64,000 bases of DNA from Brugia malayi (lineage: Eukaryota > Nematoda > Chromadorea > Rhabditida > Onchocercidae): positions 13,424,687-13,488,686 of the forward strand of contig NW_025062475.1 of the NCBI RefSeq assembly GCF_000002995.4, written 5' to 3'. Of the stretch, positions 11,437 through 24,400 are shown piece by piece. Under the pieces are notes generated by a model. The model was not told the DNA's origin, did no database searches, and saw only the letters and a program-made list of their open reading frames with translations. How positions within the stretch are numbered: position 1 is the first letter of the stretch; every line of letters begins with the position of its first letter. Position numbers and translations under genes: made by a program.

Positions 11437-14400
11437 CTACACCTTATAAAGTTTGATAATTTTCTGTTCCGGAATTCGTAATTGAAGTTGTTCACTAAGT
11501 GTTGATTTAGCACGTTGAAAACGTTCCTTGCTACTGATAATTGCTGTAGCACTAAGACGATCATACATATCAATTCGTTTACGAATTGAAAATCGATTAG
11601 TTGTTAATGATTGTTGATCATTGTGCGGATCCGGTGGTGGTGCACTACATGGTGACATACCGGATGAAGTGCTATATTTTGAAATGGTACTACTTCCGGA
11701 TGGCCAATTACTGAAATAACATATATATATATGTATACATTATATATATATATATATGTATACATTATACTTTTAAAAATAACATTTATTTATTTCAATT
11801 TTATAAATTATTTAATCATTTATCATTACTTCTCTTTCTTTTTTTTTTTTTTTTTTTTGTTTTTAAAATAAAATTAATTTTCAATTTTTCAAATTTTTTT
11901 ATCTAATCTTTTATCGTTGCTTTTTTGTCTTTTTCCTCAAAATAAAATTATTTTATCTATTGTTGATATGAATTAATTATTCTCTCTCTCTCTCTCTCTT
12001 TCTCCTCTCTCTCACTCGTTTTGAAAGAAAATATTTGAACTGATGTATTGATGTAAACATTATTACAACTGTCAAAAATCAAAAAAAAACAAAAATTCAT
12101 TGTTTATAAATTTATCATTTGTCACCTGTCACTGTTATTATTTGCTAATAATTCCAATGTACTAAAGCTTCCTTTTTTATTCCATAATTGACGACCAATA
12201 GATTGAGAATAATTATTATTTGATTCATCATCAATTTTATTTATTGCATCACTAATTTGATCTAATCGTTCTTCAATATTACGCAACAAATTAATACCAT
12301 TTTCTAAATTTAAATTTTAAAAATTAAATTTCACATATAAAAGGAAATAGTTAATTTTCGATTTTAAAAAAAAAAATAGAAAAAAAAAAACGAATAAATA
12401 AATCTATATATATTTACTTTGCTAAATGAATCTGCAATTATTTTAGTTAATAGTTAAAGGGAAATAAAAAAAAAAACTTTACTCTATAACTTTATACCTG
12501 ATTAAATTATTCATATATCTCTCTAATAATGCTTCAATTTTTTTTTTCTTTTTTTAAAAAAGATAATTTAGCATTTAAATTTATGAATGTATAAGTCATA
12601 AAAGTTTCAAATTTTAAATCATTTATAGATTATCAAATATGATATTGTATATGCACTAGTATATTAATACTTATAAATTTATTTATTGTATATAAGTTAA
12701 AGATTATTAATAAGTAAAGTAAATAAAATTACTTGGATAAGTAGATGTAATCATTGTAGATGATCCATCAGGATTTTGACATCGTTTGAAACGAATAACA
12801 ATAATACTTACATTGCCAACATATTCAAATGCTTGTACAATATCCTAGAATAAATTTTTTTTTTTTTTGCAATCAATTTAAAAATGAATAAAAATTTAAC
12901 ATATTTTTATAATTTCAAAAATAGAAAAAAGAAAAAAAAAAAGGAAAGTATTTAAACATTTTAGAAAAAAAAAAAAAAAAAAAAGAAAATGAAAAATTCA
13001 TCTCATAAAAGCTTTACTTTTAGTCATCTTACATCTATTACACACATTCCATTTCATTAGTTTATTTTTATAATTTTAACTGTTTCAAAAACAAAAAACA
13101 AAATTCACTTTCTTTTTAAAATTATTACTTTTTTTAAAAAAAAAAAGAAAATTAAAAGCTATTACTATTATTATTATTTTTTTTTTCTTAAAAGAATTAA
13201 ATTTAAAAAAAAAAAATGAAAACTATTCGAATATTATCTATTTTTCTCTCTAATGTTAATAATTTTTCAAAAAAAAAAAAAAAACTTTTCTAACTTGTAA
13301 TTTTTTTGCTGCAATTTGTGGATTATATGTTGTCCGGATATTATCGACAACTTCCTGAGGTGAAATATATTTCCAGAATGCTCGTGAACCAATTACAATA
13401 AATTCATCAGCTTCCGTAAGTTTTATCGTATCCTAAAATTGATATATTTTCTTTTTAATTTTTTTTCTCAAAAAAAAAAAAAAAAATGTAAAGAAATGAA
13501 ATAAATTAATATTTATTCAATTATTGAAAAAAATTTTTGAACTTTTTTCAATTGGATAATATTTTATTAAATAGAAAGTCATGTATAATTTATTAATTAT
13601 GTAACTAATTTTTGATATTATTTATATTTTTCATTAATGCTAATGCATCATTTTAATTTATAATCAAATAGAAAAAATATAATCGAAAAAATTATTTCTT
13701 TAATTCATTTTTTTTTTTTTTTTTTTCTAACAAACCTGATAAGATTTTGGAAGAACAGCAGGATAAAGAAATGAAAAACCAAGTGAACTTGCTGATAAAC
13801 ATATTCCATTAATTAAATTATCCTAAAATAAAGGAAAAAAACATTTTTATCATCAAAAATATGAAATGATAAAATGTATAAATTAAAATTTATATATCAT
13901 TTAATTTTAAAATCAAATGCGGAAATAATTGAATAGAAAAAAATTATTTCTCTAGGTATTTTTTTTTTCTAGCAAATCTGATAAGATTTTGGAAGAACAA
14001 TTACTGCCAATTTTTTTTTTTTTAATCATTATTATCATCGTTATCATTGTCATTAGCACCAATTTTGTTTTAATTTATATAATGTAAATATTAAAAATTG
14101 AAAATTTAAAAAAAAAAAAAAAGAAATCATTAATAACCTGATTAAGTGTTGCATTACCGGTACGTAATTGAATATAATCTTCCGGTGTTATGATAATTTC
14201 TTGATTTGGTAACTGTAAAGCATTTCCAGAACGACATAATACTGCTCGAATACCGCCAACAGTTGCATGCAGTAATTGATTTTGTTCAATTTTAAGAAGC
14301 ATTGCTGCTGCACCAAGACGTTCACCAATTTGTCCGAGATGCTCGTGCGCATAAATTAATGCCATTTTTAAACTATGCTCATTTATTAATGGCTAAAAGT

Positions 14401-15434
14401 AAGAAATTCTGTATTATTGGAATAAAAAAAAAAAAAAAAAAAAATGTTTGCAAATATTATCAATGTTACTAATACAATTGTTAATTTCAAAATAAATAAA
14501 AAATTAAATTAAATACTCTAATTAATAGTACATCTTTCTCTCTCTCTCTCTCTCTCCCTTTATTTCTCTTTTATAACTTTTTATAATTAAAAATAAAAGT
14601 TTAGACATCTAAGTGATAGGAAATATCATCAATGTTACATGATTACTTTAATAATACAATTGTTAATTTCAAAATAAAAAGAAAAAAATTAAATTATTTT
14701 AATTAGTACTTCATCTCTCTCTCTCTCTCTCTCTCTCCCTTTCTCTCTCTTTTATAACTTTTTATAATTAAAAATAAAAGTTTAGACATCTAAGTGATAG
14801 GAAATATCATCAATGTTACATGATTACTTTAATAATACAATTGTTAATTTCAAAATAAAAAGAAAAAAATTAAATTATTTTAATTAGTACTTCATCTCCC
14901 TCTCTCTCTCTCTCTCTCCCTTTCTCTCTCTTTTATAACTTTTTATAATTAAAAATAAAAGTTTAGACATCTAAGTGATAGGAAATATCATCAATGTTAC
15001 ATGATTACTTTAATAATACAATTGTTAATTTCAAAATAAAAAGAAAAAAATTAAATTATTTTAATTAGTACTTCATCTCCCTCTCTCTCTCTCTCTCTCC
15101 CTTTCTCTCTCTTTTATAACTTTTTATAATTAAAAATAAAAGTTTAGACATCTAAGTGATAGGAAATATCATCAATGTTACATGATTACTTTAATAATAC
15201 AATTGTTAATTTCAAAATAAAAAGAAAAAAATTAAATTATTTTAATTAGTACTTCATCTCCCTCTCTCTCTCTCTCTCTCCCTTTCTCTCTCTTTTATAA
15301 CTTTTTATAATTAAAAATAAAAGTTTAGACATCTAAGTGATAGGAAATATCATCAATGTTACATGATTACTTTAATAATACAATTGTTAATTTCAAAATA
15401 AAAAGAAAAAAATTAAATTATTTTAATTAGTACT

Positions 15435-15471
<37 letters not shown>

Positions 15472-18400
15472 TCATAATTAAAGTATTAGATTTTTTTCTT
15501 TTTATTTTTTTCATAAACTAATGATAGAAAAAAAAAAAAGATGAAAAGATAGGATAACTTAATTTTATATTAATTAATTAATTAATTACCTGTTTTTGAA
15601 GGAAATTATTAAGTTTTTCGATTACAATTGCAGCTATTTGATCATTATTACCACCATCGATAATACCAAAAATTGCTTTCATATTTGAATTTGATCGAAT
15701 TTGTCGAATGCATAATCTGTAAATGATATATTAATAATTTTCATTCAATTTATCAATTATTCGATTAATAGAATAAATAATATGCTAAATTCAGGTTATA
15801 TTTTCAAAAATTAAACATTCTACTATTGTTAATTTAAATTAGATAATTTAATTTTTGAATTTTTTTTTTTTAAATTCCACACATTTTTTTGCTTTTTTAT
15901 CATAATCGAGCATAAGATTTATTGAAAGCTATATAATTCAATAATTTAGAGTATGAGTTACAATTGGATTAATGATAGAAATTAAAATTAGAATTCCAAT
16001 TAGAATAGAATTATTTTATAGAATAAAAAAAAAATTAATGGAAAAAAGAAGCGATTAAAAATTTAATCAAATTTTAAATTAAAAATAGCTTTAATCTTTT
16101 TATTTCTTTTTTTGCATCATATTTGATAAAATAAAATGATAAAAATTTTCTTGTTACAGTAAAGGCAAAGATTAACTTATTCCGTTGTCCGGCTGATTCA
16201 CTGAAGCCAACCTGAAATGTATGATAGTTGCATTCATTTCCAACATTTACAACTGATATTGCTTGACCTTGTCTGCAAATAATAATAATATTAAATGAGA
16301 TTTTAAAAATTTTTAAATTTTATTTTTTATTGTAAAAAAAAAAAAAAAAAAAACAAATTTTTTTTTTTCATCTTTACAACTATTAATTAAATTGAAAATA
16401 CTAAGTTTTTTTTTTTTTTTTTTTAAATAGATAAAAAGAGAAAAGAATAAACAAAAGAAGAAGAAAAAGAAAAAAAAAAGAGACATTAAGCAATAATTTA
16501 AATTCTTTTTTAAGCACGAAATGATAAGATATTATCAGAGAAGTGATAAGATAATCATTAAAATTAGAATGTCTATTATCATTTTATCAATTCATTTATT
16601 TCACATACTTTTTTGGTTTTATATTATTGGTATCAACTTGTAACATATAATTACAGGTCAGATCAAGATGTTTTAGAGTTTTTGCCATGCATAAATTTGT
16701 ATCTAAATTTCCAAATTCGTTGTTTGAAATATCCAATAGCTAAAAAAAGATTTTAAAAAAAATTAAAAAAATTAGAAATTTTCACTTCTTACTACACAGA
16801 TTATAATAATAATAATAATTGAGTAATGTTAAAAAAGACATTTTCAAAGTTTCTTAAAAATTTCAAATAATTTTTTCTTAAAAAATAAACTTAATTCCAT
16901 ATGTATGATTAAATTGTCATAATTGGACAGTTTGATTTGCTGCTAGCAATGAACAAATTAATTATTTAAAATAACTCATTGATTATAATTATATTATAAA
17001 AGCATTATCCGAATATTTACCGCACTTAAATAATCGGAATTCATAATAATAATAATTGAAAAGTTAAATAAATAATTTGTGAAATAATTGCTAATGGGGA
17101 AAATGATTATTAGAATATTTGCCGCATTTAAATAATCGGAATTCATAATAATAATAATAATAATAATAATTCAAAAGTTAAATAAATAATTTGTAAAATT
17201 GCTAATGGGGAAAATGATTATTAGAATATTTCCGCCTTTAAATAATCGGAATTAATAATAATAATAATAATTGAAAAGTTAAATAAATAATTTATAAAAT
17301 AATTGCTAATGGGGGAAATGATTGTTAGAATATTTGCCGCATTTAAATAATCGGAATTAATAATAATAATAATTGAATTATATTATAAAAGCATTATCCG
17401 AATATTTACCGCACTTAAATAATCGGAATTCATAATAATAGTAATAATTGATAATTGCTTATTAGAATATTTATCGTATTTAAATAATCGGAATTAATAA
17501 TAATAATAATTGAAAAGTTAAATAAATAATTTATAAAAATAATTATTAATAAAAAAAAAAATGACGTACAAGCAATTGTGATGATTGTGAGAAATCCGGA
17601 ATTGCTGTAATACCGTTTGAATGTATCCGAAGAACTTGTAAATTAGGTAATTGTGCAAATGAAGTTGAAATTGAAATGAGATGATTCGCTGATAAATTTA
17701 CTTCTTCTAGTGCTACCAAACGATTCAAACAACTTTAAAAATAAAAAAATTAAAAAAAAAAAGAATTCTTTTTTTTTATTTTAAATTTTCAAACAAAAAT
17801 TCATAAAGTGAAAAAAGAAAAATTAACTGCCTAATATAGAAATAAATATGAAATTATATAAATTTATGCAAATGATTTAGGCAAATATTTTATGCCATTG
17901 ATATTTCTTATCTTTAATTAATTAATTAATTAATTCTTTTTTTTTTTTTAAATGATCCATCTAAGCATAGTTATCTTTTTATTTCTAATAATTAAACTAA
18001 TTGAAATTATTATGTTTGTAGGTAAAATCAAATGATTTTCTAATAAATTTACAAAACAATCAAATCATTGTTTTAAGCTTTAAAATAATTTAATAAATTG
18101 AGAGAGAGAGGGGGAGAGAGAGAGAGAGAGAGAGGGAGAAAAAGAAAAAAAAAATTAACCTGTCATCAAAAAATTTGAGTTGATTATAAGAAAGATCTAA
18201 GAGTCGTAGACGTCGACAACATACCACAACACTAATTACACTTTCATCAAGAAAATTTCTTGCTGCACGAAGAAATTGAATTCGATTTAAATCAAACATT
18301 GTATTTGCAGGTGGAAGGCGTTTAAGTCGATTATGTGAAACATTCAAATTTTTCAATCTAAATTTTATAAACAGCACAAATTAATTAATGAAATAATAAA

Positions 18401-21400
18401 TCATTACTGAATCGAATATAATTATAAAGTAATGATTTAATAAAACGATGATTATTTCATGAATCGGTTATATTAATGAAATAATTTATTACTGAATCAA
18501 ATATAATTATAAAATTAACACGGATATATTAACAAAATAATGATTTAATAAAATAATGATTCTGTTATTGAACCGGATATATTAGCAAAATAATGATTGT
18601 ATTACTGAACCGGTTATATTAATAAAATAATGATTGTATTACTGAACCGGTTATATTAATAAGACAATGATTGTATTACTGAACCGGTTATATTAATAAG
18701 ACAATGATTGTATTACTGAACCGGATACATTAATAAAATAGTGATTGTATTACTGAACCGGTTATATTAATAAAACAATGATTGTATTACTGAACCGGTT
18801 ATATTAATAAAATAATGATTGTATTACTGAACCGGTTATATTAATAAAATAATGATTATATTGCTATCATCTCTTACCCTTCTTCAAAAACATTCTCAGA
18901 AGGAAAGATTTATCTTGAAAGAGACAGATTTAAAAAGAGTTAATTTTTAAAAAAGAACAAATTTAGAAAAGTGTAACTTTATAAGAAGTAGATCTAGAAT
19001 AACTTACTTTAGAAGTAATAGAAGATTAAAATTTACTTTTAGAATGAATTAAATTTCAAAAAGACTTACTTATTAGCCACTTTAAGCAATTCATCTGGTA
19101 ATAAATCAATGCAATTATTATGCAATGATAAAACTTCCAATGCACAATTCTCGATAATCTCTGGTAGACGTTCAATTTTATTATTATTTGCATAAAGATT
19201 TTTTAATCTGCTTACATTCATAAAAATTCTAAAAAGAAAAAAAAAATTATTTTTGAACTTAAATTTTAATAAAAACTAAAGATTTTTTTTTTGAAAAATA
19301 AAAGACAAATAAAAATTAAAAATTCAAAGTTTCTGTTTTTTTTTTTTTCCATTTCTTTTCATTTTTATACCTTCCCTTTAACTCTTACTTTACTTTTTAA
19401 AGAAAAAAAAAAAAGAGATTAAGTTAACCTGGATGGTAAATAACGCAGAAAATTGTGATGGGCGGAAATTGTTTCAATATATTGCAAATCTGTTAGCCAT
19501 TCTGGTAATGAAGTAAAACGATTGAATGAAATTGAAAATACAATTAGTTGAATTGGTATTGGCATTATTATCACTTGTGAGAGCTCTGAAATATTATTAC
19601 AAACGTAAGTTTAATTAATATCATACTTTAAATTACGTAAATACGTGAAAAAAATACGTGGAATGTTGTATTTTTACTCTATTAATTTATGCCTTTTCTT
19701 TTCTGGTAATTAAACAATTTTATATCGTACTTATCACTAATTTAAATTACGTAAATACGTGAAAAAATACGTGGTATGTTGTATTTTTACTCTATTAACT
19801 TATGCCTTTTCTTTTCTGGTAATTAAACAATTTTATATCGTACTTATCACTAATTTAAATTACGTAAATACGTGAAAAAATACGTGGTATGTTGTATTTT
19901 TACTCTATTAACTTATGCCTTTTCTTTTCTGGTAATTAAACAATTTTATATCGTACTTATCACTAATTTAAATTACGTAAATACGTGAAAAAATACGTGG
20001 AATGTTGTATTTTTACTCTATTAACTTATGCCTTTTCTTTTCTGGTAATTAAACAATTTTATATCGTACTTATCACTAATTTAAATTACGTAAATACGTG
20101 AAAAAATACGTGGAATGTTGTATTTTTACTCTATTAACTTATGCCTTTTCTTTTCTGGTAATTAAACAATTTTATATCGTACTTATCACTAATTTAAATT
20201 ACGTAAATACGTGAAAAAATACGTGGAATGTTGTATTTTTACTCTATTAACTTATGCCTTTTCTTTTCTGGTAATTAAACAATTTTATATCGTACTTATC
20301 ACTAATTTAAATTACGTAAATACGTGAAAAAATACGTGGTATGTTGTATTTTTACTCTATTAACTTATGCCTTTTCTTTTCTGGTAATTAAACAATTTTA
20401 TATCGTACTTATCACTAATTTAAATTACGTAAATACGTGAAAAAATACGTGGTATGTTGCAATTTTAGTTTATTAATTTACTAAAAAAATCATACGTCTT
20501 TTTTTTCCAGTAATTAAACTAACTTTAATAATTAAAAATTACATTTCCATTGAACAGTTAAGCAATAAGAGCAAAATATTTTTTTTTTTTTATTCATTTT
20601 CTTCCATTTTTATTTTTTTGTTTGTGCCCATAAAAAAATTATTAAATTGAAATAATAATTTTTTTTTTTAATTTATTAGAAAAATTATTATTATATATTT
20701 ATAAAAATTAAAAATAATAATGAAAAAAAAATTTATATAACTGCAAAATTATTATTAAATGTTCAAAAATTTATGCTAAAATACTTTGAATGCATGCATA
20801 AATGATAGTAATTAATACTTTTAAGTTTGTTATATTGGAAATGATAAAAAGAAAAAATAATTTTTTCATTACAATTTAATTTCTCTTTTTAATTTCTCAT
20901 TATTATCTTTAATTTTTATAAATAATAATTTTTCACTATCTTTAATTTTTATAAGTTTATTTTATTTTATCATTTATCTTAAAAATGTAAAAAAAATTTG
21001 CTCATAAACATATAAAAATGATTATAAATGATGAAAATTGTAAATTGATAATTCTTATCAGGATTGTTTATTTTACTATTAATAATAGTTTAAATTTTAA
21101 ACTGATAAAATGATAAGAAATGATATGAAATCTTACCATTATTATCAGCATAGAGATATTTAAGATTGGTACCATTTATTTGAAGATTTGTTAACTGAAG
21201 CCTTTCACAGTGTACAATCTAAAATAAGCGAATATTTTATCATATTTTTTTGCAGTGATAAAATGATAAGGATAAAAAATTCTAATCAATAATATAAGTT
21301 ATTGATAATGAATCAATTAAAAGTAAATGTTTTATTTAAAAAAGAAAGCTAATTTTGATGAAATAATAAAACAAAATTATATAACCTTTAAGATTAATTT

Positions 21401-24400
21401 TATCAAAAAAAAAATTTATTCCTTATCAATCACTTATCAGTTCAAATGATAATAATTGATTGCTATCAAATAATTAATTGATTTTTAATAACTGATTGAA
21501 AGATTTAATTGAAAAAAAGAAAAAAGAGAGAGAGAGAGAGAGAGAGACTAAAGAATTCAATTTTAATTAAAATTAAAAAACAATCATAAAATAAGTATTA
21601 TCAAAATAAAAACGATAAATAAATACCTGTATAGTATGTAAATTACTTAAATCTAATTCAAATAAATTTTCATTATCACGAATATCCAATTCTGTTAATG
21701 CACAACAAATAAATGAAGTTAAACGTATCGCACTAAAATATAAAATATAATTGTTATTTTATTTAAATTAAATTTTAAATTAAAAATTTTTAAATAGATG
21801 AAAGAAATTATTTAAATATGAAAAAATTTAATTTACAATTAATTAATTAATGATAAATTTTAAATCTTTCATATACATTCTTTAATAAAAAAATTCATTT
21901 TAAGAGATAAATGGAAATAAAAAGTAACAAAATTATATTTGAAAAATTTCATTCTTAAATCTATTAAAAAAAAATTTTAATTCAAGCAAATATAAAATTT
22001 GTAAATATTTTTCGGAATTTTTAAAATTAATTCAAATTAAATAGAAATGTTTGAAAAATGAGTAATAAAATTTGAAAAAGTTTTAAATAAATTTAATTAA
22101 CCCTCTCAATGCATTTCGACGTAAATCAATTTTTGATGCATGAATGCACGAAAGCGAATGCAATGCTGAAATTTCAATATTGTTACCGGCCATTTCCAGA
22201 TGTACAGTTCGTTTCAGTGTAAATAAAACATCCGGAATCTAAAAGTTTAGCTATAAGAAAATATCCGGAATATGAAAGTTAGCTGTCAAAAAATATCTGA
22301 TATCTGAAAGTTAGCTATCAATGAACATCCGAAGTCTGAAATTTAGCCATCTAAAAGCATCCGGAATCTGAAAGTTAACTATCTAAAGGCATCCGGAATC
22401 TGAAAGTTAGCCATCTAAAGGCATCTAGAATATGAAATTTAGCCATCTAAAGGCATCCGGAATGTAAAAGTTAACTATCTAAGGGCATCCGGAATCTGAA
22501 AGTTAGCCATCTAAAGGCATCCAGAATCTGAAAGTTAACTAACTAAAAGCATCCGGAATCTGAAAGTTAACTATCTAAAGGCATCCGGAATCTAAAAGCT
22601 AGCCATCTAAAAAAATCCAGAATCTAAAAGTTAGCTATCGAGGAGTATCCGGAATCTGAAAGTTAGCTATCGAAGAGCATCCGGAATCTGAAAGTTAGCT
22701 ATCAAAAAGTATGAAAATGAAAATTTGCTAAATTTTAATAATAATTTAAAATATAAGCCTATTTTTTTTCTGATATCTAATTTTTAAAAATTTCTGCATT
22801 ATAATTTTTGCAAAAGAAAACAATTCGATCAATTGCCTTACAATAAACTGAAATTAAGTTAATATTTTTTTTTTAAAATTATTCATTAATTAGAGAAATA
22901 ATTTAAAAAGAAAAAAAAAAAAAAAAGATGAGAATAGTTTATTGCCTGATTAAAACGATTGAAACTTAAATCCAATTTTGTTAACATTACACATCGTGAA
23001 AGCTCTTCCGGTACTGTTTGTAACCAATTATTGCTAACATTTAATATCGTTAAGCTGCAAATTACGCTTAAATTATTACGTGAAATCACGTTTGATCTAA
23101 ATTTTTGATAAGAATAAAGAAGAGAATTTAGCAGACGAAATAATTTCAACGTTTAATATAATTTCTCTCTCTCTCTTTTTTTTTTTTTTTTTTTAATTTT
23201 CAAATTGCTTTCAAAAAAAAAAAAAAAACTAATGCGACATTAAAAAATGTTTTTGTTGTTTAAACGCTAATTTTATTTACTTTATTTTATTCCATATCCA
23301 TATACTTATTTTAATTATAATACTTTATCAAGATTTAAATGATACTTAAAGTAAGTTATGCAGTAATTAACATTAACTTACTTAATTAATTCAGCAATTT
23401 GTGCCGGAATATAGGATATACAATTTCCAGAAAGTATTAATTCGGTAAGATTACTGAGATGACTTATTGTAATTGGAAAATGATAAAGTAAATTATCAGC
23501 AATGTTTAGTGAACGTAACGAATGCAAACGTCCCACATCATCAAGCCATCCAAGAAGTGGATTTTGAATCTATAATTTATGATTAATTTAAATTTCATTT
23601 TAATTTTATTGAAAATTTTTTAAACAAAAAAATAAAAAATAAATAAATAATGAAAAATTTTACAATTTAAAAGTTAATTTCATATAGTTACATTGTCCAA
23701 TACTTTATAACTCATTTGACAAAATATTAAGTTTAAATTCTTCTAAAAGTCTAAATTTTCATATGCTAGCACTTAGCTATTGAAAGTTTTAACTTTTAAA
23801 CTATTAAAAAAAAACAATTTTTTTTTAAACTTAAATTAAAAGTAACAAAAAGACATACCAATATATATTAATAATTTATAACGAATTAATTGAAATATGA
23901 ATTAGCTCATAATTGTTTAAAGATTTTCAATAAAATACTTAATGAAATACTAAAAATTTGATTTTGATTATAAAATTTTCATTTCATAGCTAATTAGCTT
24001 TATTGCTAATCAATTAAGTTATTACTTAAAGCATTTTTTTTCTCTCAAATTTTATCCGTTATCTTCAATATTGTAATATCTTGAAAATTGTCCGTTAAAA
24101 AATGTACGGATTTGATGATATGATAATAATCCGTTTTTTTTTTTTTTTTTCCGTTTCTATATCAAATCATTCTAGTTTCATTTTTCTATTATTATTAATT
24201 CAAAATTACCTGATTACTTGGACGAAATTGCAATGAATTTCTGCGTAAATTTAGCGTAACAATTTGACGGATTACTCCAACCGAAAATAATTCATCCGGT
24301 AGTAATAGTAAGCGATGATCACTTAAATCACAAATTGGTGCCATTTGAGTCTAAAATAAGAAATGAATTTAGCATAAATCATAATCAAACTAGCAAATAA

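Noticed and set aside
22239..22715. CRISPR-like regular repeat array
   Set aside because: Units are contiguous without distinct spacers, the host is a nematode, and the unit is a copied splice junction.
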